The notes beneath the pieces are model-generated. The model searched no databases. It was not told the DNA's origin and saw only the letters and a program-made list of their open reading frames with translations. The position numbers were made by a program, and so were the translations under genes. Of a DNA stretch of 64,000 nt, positions 45,609-53,934 are shown piece by piece; position 1 is the stretch's first letter, and every line of letters starts with the position of its first letter. The DNA comes from Paraburkholderia edwinii (lineage in GTDB: Bacteria > Pseudomonadota > Gammaproteobacteria > Burkholderiales > Burkholderiaceae): positions 2,728,001-2,792,000 of the forward strand of contig NZ_CP080095.1 in assembly GCF_019428685.1 (NCBI RefSeq), written 5' to 3'.

Positions 45609-46826
45609 GTGCCAAACCTGTCCTCCACTTCCACTCGCATGAGCGCATCTGAATTGCGCGCGACCGTGGCGCTTGCGTCGATCTTCGCGCTTCGCATGCT
45701 CGGTCTTTTCATGATCATGCCGGTGTTCTCGATCTACGCCAGAACGATTCCCGGCGGCGACAACGTGTTCCTCGTCGGCGTCGCGCTCGGTGCTTACGGC
45801 GTCACGCAGTCGCTTCTGTATATCTTCTACGGCTGGGTATCGGACAAGATCGGCCGCAAACCGGTTATCGCGACGGGCCTGCTGATCTTCGCGCTCGGCA
45901 GCTTCGTGGCCGCGCTCGCGCATGATATGACGTGGATCATCGTTGGCCGCGTGATTCAGGGGATGGGCGCCGTGTCGTCGGCGGTGATCGCGTTTATTGC
46001 GGATCTGACGTCCGAAGAACATCGCACGAAAGCCATGGCGATGGTCGGCGGCAGCATCGGCATTTCGTTCGCTGTGGCGATCGTCGGTGCACCGATCGTG
46101 TTCCAGTGGGTCGGCATGAGCGGGCTCTTTGCACTGGTCGGCGTGTTCTCGGTGCTCGCGGTCGGTGTTGTGCTGTGGGTCGTGCCCGATGCGCCGAAGC
46201 CCGTGCACGTGCGTGCGCCGTTCAGGGAAGTGCTGCACAACGTCGAACTGCTGCGGCTCAATTTCGGCGTGCTCGTGCTGCACGCGACGCAGACCGCGCT
46301 CTTTCTCGTCGTGCCGCGCATTCTCGAAGCGGACGGCCTGCCGGTCCACTCGCACTGGATGATCTACCTGCCGGTGATGGCCCTGTCGTTCGTCATGATG
46401 GTGCCCGCGATCATCGCGGCCGAGAAACGCGGCAAGATGAAAGTGGTGCTCGTCAGCGCCATTTTCCTTATCCTGATCGGCCAGTTACTACTGGGCGCCG
46501 CTCCGCATACCATAGCGATCGTGGCGGCGATTCTGTTCGTCTATTTTCTCGGCTTCAACATTCTCGAAGCGTCGCAGCCTTCGCTGGTCTCGAAGCTTGC
46601 GCCCGGCACGCGCAAGGGCGCAGCGGTCGGCGTCTATAACACAACGCAGTCCATCGGGCTTGCGCTGGGCGGCGTGGTCGGCGGATGGCTATTGAAAATC
46701 GACGGATCGAGCGCGGTGTTCTACAGCTGCTCGGGGCTTGTTTTGTGCTGGATTGTCATCGCCACCGGAATGAAAGTGCCGGCGCGAAGACTATCGAGCC
46801 GTGTTGGGGCGAGCGTAAGAAGCTGA
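45609..46826 (+). CDS. MFS transporter, YajR-like
   Basis: This protein of about 405 residues has 12 predicted helices and the MFS loop motif GWVSDKIGRKP after helix 2. FMIMPVFSIYARTIPGG near the N terminus and ARTIPGGDN-type sequences are typical of the YajR group, without the C-terminal domain of E. coli YajR. The first possible codon is GTG at 45609 and an ATG at 45639 is also possible. The substrate is unknown. Its codon use is more GC-biased than the flanking respiratory genes. Confidence 0.85.
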   Translation: MPNLSSTSTRMSASELRATVALASIFALRMLGLFMIMPVFSIYARTIPGGDNVFLVGVALGAYGVTQSLLYIFYGWVSDKIGRKPVIATGLLIFALGSFVAALAHDMTWIIVGRVIQGMGAVSSAVIAFIADLTSEEHRTKAMAMVGGSIGISFAVAIVGAPIVFQWVGMSGLFALVGVFSVLAVGVVLWVVPDAPKPVHVRAPFREVLHNVELLRLNFGVLVLHATQTALFLVVPRILEADGLPVHSHWMIYLPVMALSFVMMVPAIIAAEKRGKMKVVLVSAIFLILIGQLLLGAAPHTIAIVAAILFVYFLGFNILEASQPSLVSKLAPGTRKGAAVGVYNTTQSIGLALGGVVGGWLLKIDGSSAVFYSCSGLVLCWIVIATGMKVPARRLSSRVGASVRS

Positions 46827-46886
46827 ATATACGGGTCTGTGCAAGTTCCTGACCGTAGCTCCATTTATTGATTGAACGAGAAGCAC

Positions 46887-47951
46887 ATGATTGCCAGCCA
46901 AGAGCAACAAGACGATATCAAAAGCACCGTGCACGCAGCAAGGACCTCAGGGGCGATCGCACTTGTCGGCGTGGCGCCAGCAGTGCTGGGATTGGGCTAT
47001 CCGTGGTATCTGGCGACTCTGCATGACTTCGCCGCTGAACGACATGTGTGGTCGGCTCTACTGGCGCTCGCCCTGACACTTGCCGTTCCCGCGAGTGCCT
47101 TCGCTAGCATTTATATTTTGGGGCGCCAATTGACCGTCACCCCCGGCCGAATCGCGCTACAACGTCTCGCGCATTTGACATTCGCGTCGCCACCATTGTA
47201 CGTAATCCTTGGCGTTTTTCTGTATTTGATGAAGATCAATGGCGCAGACGCAAGAGTCTGGATGGTCATGTGGCTAATGATTCTCTGTGGAACGCTACTC
47301 GTGTTAGTCACTGAGTCCAAGGTGGGTGCGGCAGCCAGGTCTGTTCGACTCAACACGGCTCCGGTGCGCGTGGCACACGGTGTGGCATCAATCACCATCA
47401 TCGTCCTTTTCCTGTTTCCACATCTTGGCAATCACGCGGTCGCAATATTGGGCGTCGACACACATCGAGCTGTCATGCTCGTCCTCCGGCACCTATACCG
47501 TGCTGGATTGATCGAACCTGCCTTGATTGCTTTATTCCTGTTTCAGATCGTCAGTGGGTTAGTGCTCATCGCCCCGAAGATTGGCTCCACGCGGCAGGGC
47601 CTGCTCGACGTATTGCAGACCGCCTCAGGCGCCTATCTGGTGATCTTTATCGCCTCGCACATGAATGCGGTATTCGTGCTGGCACGCTATTTTGGCACCG
47701 ATACTGACTACGCCTGGGCGACCGGGCTGCCGACCGGATTGTTGGGTGATGCCTGGAACGTACGCCTGATTCCACACTACGGGCTTGGCGTATGGCTTGT
47801 GCTTGCCCATATTGCCTGTGGCCTGCGCACGGTAATGCTGAGTCATAACGTTCCCAGCCAACGGGCCAACGCAATCTGTTGGGCGGCTATTGCCGCTGGG
47901 ACGCTCTGGTCCACGGTGATCATTGCTGGAATGATGGGCGCGCGGATTTGA
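46887..47951 (+). CDS. Polytopic membrane protein, possible b-type cytochrome
   Basis: This protein of about 354 residues has roughly eight membrane helices. Histidines recur within or near helices (RLAHLTFASPP, RVAHGVASITI, SHMNAVFVLARYFGTDT, LIPHYGLGVWLVLAHIACGLR), a pattern like succinate dehydrogenase or fumarate reductase anchor subunits. No family is recognised with certainty. The ATG at 46887 has GAGAAG just before it; a TTG at 46872 is in frame. It lies between an MFS gene and the YeeE gene. Confidence 0.6.
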   Translation: MIASQEQQDDIKSTVHAARTSGAIALVGVAPAVLGLGYPWYLATLHDFAAERHVWSALLALALTLAVPASAFASIYILGRQLTVTPGRIALQRLAHLTFASPPLYVILGVFLYLMKINGADARVWMVMWLMILCGTLLVLVTESKVGAAARSVRLNTAPVRVAHGVASITIIVLFLFPHLGNHAVAILGVDTHRAVMLVLRHLYRAGLIEPALIALFLFQIVSGLVLIAPKIGSTRQGLLDVLQTASGAYLVIFIASHMNAVFVLARYFGTDTDYAWATGLPTGLLGDAWNVRLIPHYGLGVWLVLAHIACGLRTVMLSHNVPSQRANAICWAAIAAGTLWSTVIIAGMMGARI

Positions 47952-48101
47952 TGCGTGCGTCTCGACAGCGGGGAGCTACCACGTCGCGATAGTGCGGAAT
48001 CGAAGGATGTAGGCAGTTCGTCGTCGCGTCGCTGAGCTATAGCCAAAGGAATGAAACTTTCGTTTGCAGCGACAGGGCGGAGTCTAGATCCCGGCGTACC
48101 G

Positions 48102-49406
48102 TCAACGGTCCGATGCCGGCACACCGCTTTCGATTGGAAGACCCAATCGTGGCCGCAGGCGGATACCGACTGCGCTGCCGGCAAATGCGGCGAGTAGCCA
48201 TAGCCAGCCATGCGCGCTTGCCGAAACGATACCGCTGAAATAAGCCCCGACGTTGGATCCGTACGCCAGGCGCGCGCCGTACCCCAGCATGAGACCGCCA
48301 AACGCGGCTGCAAGCAGTGGCCTTAACGGTACGCGCCACACCGGCGCATAGCGGCCCGCGAGCGCTGCGGCCATCATCGCGCCAAGCATGATGCCCACGT
48401 TCATCACCGTGGGCACGTCGTGAGACAGCGGTGCCGCAAGCGCCACAGCGTTGTCGTACGAAGCCCAGTACGGCCAGCGTGCGACCTTGATGCCAGTCGC
48501 CGATACAGCTTTTGCGCCCCACAGCGCGAAGGCGGAAGTCACGCGCCACGCCTGGCCGGACACCGCAAGCGTGGCGAAGTTGAGCACGGCAAGCAGGAGC
48601 GCAGCGGCTGCCAGTGGCCAGGGACCGTGGACAAGCGAGTGCTGGGACGACACGCTAATGGGTGGCGGCGCTCCCGTACCGTGGCGCCGTCTTTCGACGA
48701 CGACCGTCAGGATCGAAATGCCACCGAGGACAATCCAGCTCAGTGCGAGCGCTGGCACAGCGCCAAACGTATCGCCAAATGTCAGCGAGCCGAGCGAAGG
48801 CAACACGCTCCAGTACACCATATGTGCGGTGCCGAGAACCGATCCGGCAATAAAGGCAAACAACGTGACGATCATACTGATGCCACCGCCGTTCGCCGAG
48901 TAGAGCGTCCCGCACGCACAGCGGCTACTGAGCTGCATCCCGATTCCGGAAATGAACGCTCCGCAGAACACGGAAACGCTAACCGGCGCGGCCGCCGCGC
49001 TCACTTTCGTGCCGAACAATGTGCCTGCCGCAAGTACGGGAAGGAAGAGACCGGCGCCGACGGCAAGCATCAGCGCGTGCGCGCGAATATCCGAGCCGCG
49101 ACGCTCGACGATGAACTGCCGCCACGCGGATGGAAAGCTGAAACTACCGTGATAAAGCGTGATGCCGATGAGTACGCCGATTCCAAAGAGCGCACTCTGA
49201 CGATTGCTCACCAATAACGCCAGATAAACGCAACTGACGACGACGAGGGACGCAGTGATAGCAAGCGCCAGCCGATTAACGCGACGTTGCCCGCCATCCA
49301 GGTTGCCGGTCAGTTCAAGTTCGTTTTCGCCCCTGAAAGAGTTTGTGCGCTCCTTCATTGCAAGATCAACATGATGATTAATCGATCGCCGCTTACGTAG
49401 CATCAT
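48102..49406 (-). CDS. YeeE/YedE-family transporter
   Basis: This 434-residue protein has about ten membrane helices in two repeats of the YeeE/YedE (thiosulfate transporter TsuA-like) family. The first repeat has GMQLSSRCACGTLYSANGGG, with Cys163 and Cys165. The second has GYGARLAYGSNVGAYFSGI, where the usual Cys of a GCN triplet is Ser384. Such cysteines relay thiosulfate through the pore, so substrate or mechanism may differ here. An ATG at 49358 is a possible alternative start. A palindromic site lies just upstream. Confidence 0.85.
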   Translation of the reverse strand: MMLRKRRSINHHVDLAMKERTNSFRGENELELTGNLDGGQRRVNRLALAITASLVVVSCVYLALLVSNRQSALFGIGVLIGITLYHGSFSFPSAWRQFIVERRGSDIRAHALMLAVGAGLFLPVLAAGTLFGTKVSAAAAPVSVSVFCGAFISGIGMQLSSRCACGTLYSANGGGISMIVTLFAFIAGSVLGTAHMVYWSVLPSLGSLTFGDTFGAVPALALSWIVLGGISILTVVVERRRHGTGAPPPISVSSQHSLVHGPWPLAAAALLLAVLNFATLAVSGQAWRVTSAFALWGAKAVSATGIKVARWPYWASYDNAVALAAPLSHDVPTVMNVGIMLGAMMAAALAGRYAPVWRVPLRPLLAAAFGGLMLGYGARLAYGSNVGAYFSGIVSASAHGWLWLLAAFAGSAVGIRLRPRLGLPIESGVPASDR

Positions 49407-49434
49407 GATAGCGAGTCAGTGAGATCCTTCAGCT

Positions 49435-49446
49435 ATACGAGCGTAT
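49435..49446. promoter_or_regulatory. ATAC-N4-GTAT palindrome, site 6
   Basis: ATACGAGCGTAT lies 29 bp before the longest YeeE start, or 77 bp before the alternative. This is the copy closest to a coding start. Confidence 0.45.
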
Positions 49447-49524
49447 CAATTTGGGTGAGGGCGGCGAAGCAGGTGAGGGCACGCACCCTGGCGGGCGCGA
49501 GATCAAAAAATACGTGCCCACACG

Positions 49525-49800
49525 TCACGCACGCCGCGCGCGATCTTCGAGCAGATACGACGCAATCAGCGTCAGCAGATCCGATACCACGCCCGTGACG
49601 ATCGCCTCGGCAAACGGAAAACCACCGTAGTGGTTCTCATGTGAATACGCGTCGCCCGCCATCGTCAGCCCGCCCATGATCAGCGCATTCCCGAAGCGGT
49701 TTGCGTACAGCCGTAATGCCGGAGTGAAGGTCAGCAACACAGCAAGCGCGCCGGTTGCCAGCCCGGTGCGCAACGCGACGCTCCAGTGTTCACTGCTCAT
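49525..49800 (-). CDS. Small two-helix membrane protein
   Basis: This 91-residue protein has two to three hydrophobic stretches (TGLATGALAVLLTFTPAL, FAEAIVTGVVSDLLTLIASYLL) and a charged C terminus (EDRARRA). The ATG at 49800 has GGGG about 8 bp upstream; the frame is open further upstream but without a protein-like composition. No named family is recognised. Confidence 0.55.
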   Translation of the reverse strand: MSSEHWSVALRTGLATGALAVLLTFTPALRLYANRFGNALIMGGLTMAGDAYSHENHYGGFPFAEAIVTGVVSDLLTLIASYLLEDRARRA

Positions 49801-50134
49801 TACGTTACCCCAACTGCCAGGCATACAGGTCACGCATGCGCTGGTTGGCTGCAAGAACCGTTGTGCAAACAGAATGCAGCGTCGCTGCCAATCGATCGCG
49901 TCCATAAGTCTCCGTACGCATCCGTTGATGTCGGACACGGTGTCGTGTCGTGAACCGTGCCGGCTCACCCGTCACGCCCCGTTGGATTTAACGCTTGCCG
50001 GCAAACAGATTCAACCGGCCGCAAGTATCGGTCGCCATACATGGAGATACTTTTCGGAAACAAGGGCGGCGGTGCGATTCAAGATACAGAAAGTTGTCGC
50101 ATGACTCCGCACGACTCGCCCGTGTATCAAATCC
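49801..50134. other. Intergenic region
   Basis: No supportable gene is seen between the small membrane protein start and the weak promoter at 50135. Confidence 0.4.
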
Positions 50135-50178
50135 GATACCAATGTGCGCTTGTTTTGCGGCACCGTGATTTCTATCAA
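50135..50178 (+). promoter_or_regulatory. Weak copy of the TATACCAA-type promoter, site D
   Basis: GATACCAA (50135-50142), TTGTTT (50150-50155), a 17-bp spacer and TATCAA (50173-50178) repeat the geometry of sites B and C with more mismatches. The truncated lactonase-like ORF starts 140 bp later. Confidence 0.4.
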
Positions 50179-50317
50179 CAATGGCTCATCAAACTGTCAT
50201 TCGTTCTTGAGAAGACGAGGCAACTGCTTTCCCGGAAGGGTCTAACGGGTGTTCAGGCGTCGCAAACATCCTCCATTTGTCGAGCACGCGCAAGCCGCTC
50301 ATCGCGGAGGTCAAAAC

Positions 50318-50640
50318 ATGAATCTGTCTCAGCATCCGAATGCCGAAGCACACTGCGCCGTCTTTGAACGAACATGCGTCGGGCACCTCTATATGCAAAC
50401 CAACGAAGAGGAGAACGCGGTGGTGCATTACAGACGTATGCATGACGGCGCTCTTGAAGAGGCCGGACGCACTTATGCCGTGCACGACGATGGATCTCTA
50501 TCGGAGCATACGAGAATGACGATTCCGTACAACCGCCCGCAGGGGGCTCGCAGCGTTCTAGCGAGACCATTCGGGGCAAACAGGCTTTTCCACTGGAAAC
50601 GGGAGGGCGCGTACGCATTAGCCACTTCGGGGCGTGCTGA
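50318..50640 (+). pseudogene. 5' remnant of a lactonase-like beta-propeller gene
   Basis: A good GGAGG site precedes the ATG at 50318. The first ~40 codons resemble the first blade of the YbhE/lactonase_7-type beta-propeller family (GHLYMQTNEEENAVVHYRR followed by DGALEEAGRT). The conserved glycine-rich segment that should follow is missing. The frame then runs on to 50941 in Arg/Ala-rich, non-protein-like sequence. Full-length members are about 350 residues, so this is a truncated gene. Confidence 0.5.
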
Positions 50641-50818
50641 TGCGGCGCAGGCTTTGCCGAGAGCTAATCAACCTGCTGGCGCTGCCAGTAGCGCCGGGCA
50701 GAGCATGTCGGTGTGCTTGGGAGCGGCATTGAATGGGAGTCGGCGTCGTCGTTCGCGACGAACCTATGTGCCGGCAACCTGTAGCTGCACCGTACCGCCA
50801 AAATTTCGCCCAAAAAAG

Positions 50819-50838
50819 GGGCCCGCCGGAGCGGGCCC
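50819..50838 (-). terminator. Strong orphan hairpin terminator
   Basis: A perfect 8-bp GC stem (GGGCCCGC / GCGGGCCC) with a CGGA loop has six A residues on its left side. This makes a classic intrinsic terminator for transcription reading left. No gene ends close to it; the nearest leftward gene ends 340 bp away at 51181. It may be left over from a lost gene or end a small RNA. Confidence 0.65.
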
Positions 50839-50841
50839 AAA

Positions 50842-51180
50842 AGCGCCTGAACGCGGGGATAGCGCGCGTCCCGGTTACTGCCCTTGCTACCGCATTAGCC
50901 ATCTCTTTGCGTGGGCGGCAAGCCATCATGCCGCTCGCTAATTCCAATGGTATTCAGACAGATTTTGGGAAACTCAGACAATTTGACTGGTTTGATGCGG
51001 AATCGCCTTAAGTGTGGGTTACGACAAACCATCGTTTGAAGGGTATCTATTCAATCATGTGCATTCGCAATGAATATCTGATTATCTAACTAGTCGACCC
51101 TGAACAATCCATGTTGTCGGCCGATCAACTCACGCTGTTAAGATCGCGGCAAGGGCAGGGCTGACTAAAGCCGCGGCCGC
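50842..51180. other. Intergenic region
   Basis: No supportable gene is seen between the orphan terminator and the end of the GlxA-type regulator gene. Confidence 0.4.
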
Positions 51181-52173
51181 TCAATTCGAGTTCTTGAGCG
51201 GTTCCCGGCCCATCCGGTAGTCGGTGGGCGTGGTCGCAAGGTACTTTCTGAACAGCTTGGCCAACTGGCCGCCGCTGCCGATGCCGCAGCGGCGTGCGAT
51301 CTTGTCCACCGGCAGGCGCGACTCGACGAGCATCCGGCAACTCAAATTCAAGCGTGCGCGCAGCAGGTAGTCGGATGGCGTTACGCCCATCTCGCTCTTG
51401 AATCGCCGCAGAAAATTGCGCTCGCTCATCGCCGCGACCTGCGCCGCGTCGTCGATTGATATCGGCTGGTCGACGTTTGCCTTCAGCCAGCGCGCGGACG
51501 CCATGATCTTCTCACTGACCTGCGGCGCAGCTTTGTCGGCGATGGACGAACCGAACGGCGTCTTGTGCTCGGTCGCGACCGATTCGGCCACCAGTTGAGC
51601 CAGATCGGGTCCAAGATCCTCCTCGACGATGCGCAACGCAGTGGGGACCGCGCCAGGCGCTTCACCCATTGTTCCCGGTGGATAAGCGTTGCCCCTTTTA
51701 TGATCGGCATCGATTAGAGGGCAATAGCGACCCGGCAGGCCAGCTGCTTCCAGCAGAATCTGGCCTTCCGCAATCGGATGAACGATTTCGCTGAAAGGGT
51801 GCCGGCTGCGCAGCCAGATTCTTAGACGTTCGTCCCGGCAAGCCTGTTGCGCACCCACGCCACCGGCAACGAAGAGTAAATGTACGTCGTTGGTGCCTCG
51901 GTGCGAATTGACGTCTTCGGTCCAGACGAAGACGGATGATGAACTTGCAATGCGACCACCGGCAGCCGACCACAGCGAGACGTCGTAGCGTGAGCGTCCA
52001 ATCTGTCCGGGTGCGACGAACGCGTTGGCCTTCTGAAAAATCTCGATGATTACGGCGATGCCGGGCAGCGCAAAGCCATTGAACAGAGCGATGTCGATGC
52101 GCGTCGTCTTGTCGGCCCTAGCCAGTGAGTTGCTTTGCCGCGACGCGTGCGGCATGGTTTGATTCAGCTCCAT
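51181..52173 (-). CDS. GlxA-type AraC-family regulator (DJ-1/PfpI domain plus AraC HTH)
   Basis: This 330-residue protein has a DJ-1/PfpI-like N-terminal domain (residues ~25-200) with LLFVAGGVGAQQACRDE. A C-terminal AraC domain follows, with AAQVAAMSERNFLRRFKSEMGVTP (shown here in part) and IARRCGIGSGGQLAKLFRKY. This class includes regulators of amine, choline and polysaccharide genes. No obvious target is adjacent; the flanks are decayed sequence. The start at 52173 is not marked by a strong ribosome site. Confidence 0.87.
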   Translation of the reverse strand: MELNQTMPHASRQSNSLARADKTTRIDIALFNGFALPGIAVIIEIFQKANAFVAPGQIGRSRYDVSLWSAAGGRIASSSSVFVWTEDVNSHRGTNDVHLLFVAGGVGAQQACRDERLRIWLRSRHPFSEIVHPIAEGQILLEAAGLPGRYCPLIDADHKRGNAYPPGTMGEAPGAVPTALRIVEEDLGPDLAQLVAESVATEHKTPFGSSIADKAAPQVSEKIMASARWLKANVDQPISIDDAAQVAAMSERNFLRRFKSEMGVTPSDYLLRARLNLSCRMLVESRLPVDKIARRCGIGSGGQLAKLFRKYLATTPTDYRMGREPLKNSN

Positions 52174-53934
52174 TGCGTTTTCCCCGTATATTCGTGGCCT
52201 TTAGAGCTTTCTCCCACGATCTGCTTTTTGTTGTCATCGACACATACTATACAGATGCGTCTACTCCCATTATTGCATGGCCGAATTAGTCAAGACATTG
52301 GCCGCTCGAGACATAAGTGGTGATATATGAGGTCGAGATGGTTCCCACTTGGACATATAAAAGCGCGCGAGAAGGGCTTATATCTGGCACATATATGGAA
52401 ATATCTAAAACTGGAATGCGTGGGGCATAGAGTGCGTGCTGCGCGACGCATACCCTACGCATCTGGCGCTCCGTAAAGGAACCTCGTCGGTGCCGATCAA
52501 AAGAGCCGATATTGATAGGCGAAACAGCATGGCGTATTCGGACAATCTCTTTCCCTTGTCCGCCAGAAACCAGGCGCGCAATATCAGGGTTTTAAAATTA
52601 CGGATGGTCACTCGGAGAAAACTCGAAGGGCGTTGCCATCGAGTTGTCTAGCCGTCGTGCCCCCGCAGGCGGGCCTTTTTTACTCCTGTGTGAGGCGGCG
52701 GTACGCTCAACCAAACGGATCCCGTTCCGCTCAAACATTGCAGCGCACAGCCGGTGGACGCTGTGTGTCCTGGACGTTTGCGCATTGGCATGGCATGCGT
52801 AGCCGCCGATATCAGCTGGATGCTGCGAGAGATCCATTCCAAATCCATTCGTGCAAAGGCAAACGATTGCGCAACGCTAAAGAAGATGGTGTCGGGGCCG
52901 ATAACGCTCTCATGCATAAGCAGGACATTCAAATCGTCGTCGAGGGGGCGCGCGAAACTGCGGACGCCATCGTCGGCGCCCGCGAGTGGAGGACAGTTGA
53001 GGATGCCGGCGATATGCGGGATGTAATTTTCTGGGATCTTCTTTCGAAACAGCTGCCAGACATGACGGTGGCCGAGATCATGTCGACGCTCGATCCAGGC
53101 GGTGCGAGGACGCGTTGTTGATTTCACGCGGCTATCGCGTGAAGCGCGTCGTAACCGATGCGCGAGGCGTCGTGTTCTGCGGGGACTGGCCGGCGCCTGC
53201 ATTTCTGAACTGCTCGGGATAAAATCAAGCAATCCTTTCTATCAAGCTGACGTTTTCGGTGATCCCGCCGCGTTGATTTGTTTGCCGTCGGGGAAGAGAC
53301 GAGAGACTTCCTGATCCCTGCTGGACAATGGCGCTCGGTGGCTGGCCGCGAGCATGATCGTGATTCCCGACTGGAAGCCATCGCAAGAACAGAAATGCAT
53401 GCACCACACCGATGCGCCAGAGCAATCCCTCGTCACGCCGCATTGGCAATGGTATTGACCAATACAAGAAGCCGAACCGGAATCATCAACGACAGCGCAA
53501 AACCCAAGAGGCAGAAATTTACCGGAAATTCCCTGGGCATACCGAACAGCAGGGTCGTTTTCTCCGTCGCACCTCGCGCGACTTGCCTTTGCGATGTCGT
53601 TCACTTCTTCTACTAAAAGCGCTTGGTTTTTCTTGCCAGGGGCAGTGGGAGTGATTACGACGGAGTTGGTCCACAAAGCTTGCGGACCAATCCGAGCACG
53701 TACGTCGGCTTACGGATCTCATTGATCGCGACCGTTTGTATGTCGACGCGCCGCACGGTGGCTGCCCGCGTATGTCCGCGGACGGCGACTCCGGAATATC
53801 GCGGTCACAGGTCGCGGCCTGAGAATCTGCCGGTTGCTTCTTCGTCGCGGCTTCATGGGCATACGCATGATATTCAACCCCCATGGTATGCCTCGCCCGC
53901 GAAATGACGCATAGGTCCGCGGGCGCGGTTGTCT
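52174..53934. other. Gene-poor, probably decayed region
   Basis: This stretch of about 1.7 kb has several overlapping open frames of 80-190 codons on both strands, none with a family, ribosome site and protein-like composition together. The best are a plus frame ending at 53121 and a minus frame at 52648-53232, which exclude each other. A terminator lies at 52659-52681. It is probably eroded genes plus spacer. Confidence 0.5.
52659..52681 (+). terminator. Intrinsic terminator
   Basis: A short GC-rich hairpin (GCCCCCGCAGGCGGGC) is followed by six T residues on the plus strand. No convincing gene precedes it, so it may end a small RNA or a lost gene. Confidence 0.5.

Noticed and set aside
45606..46355. 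A 249-codon minus frame opposite the MFS gene
   Set aside because: It is antisense to clear membrane helices and consists mostly of His, Arg, Asp and Glu.
52648..53232. A 194-codon minus frame in the gene-poor region
   Set aside because: It has no ribosome site or family, and overlaps an equally weak plus frame ending at 53121.
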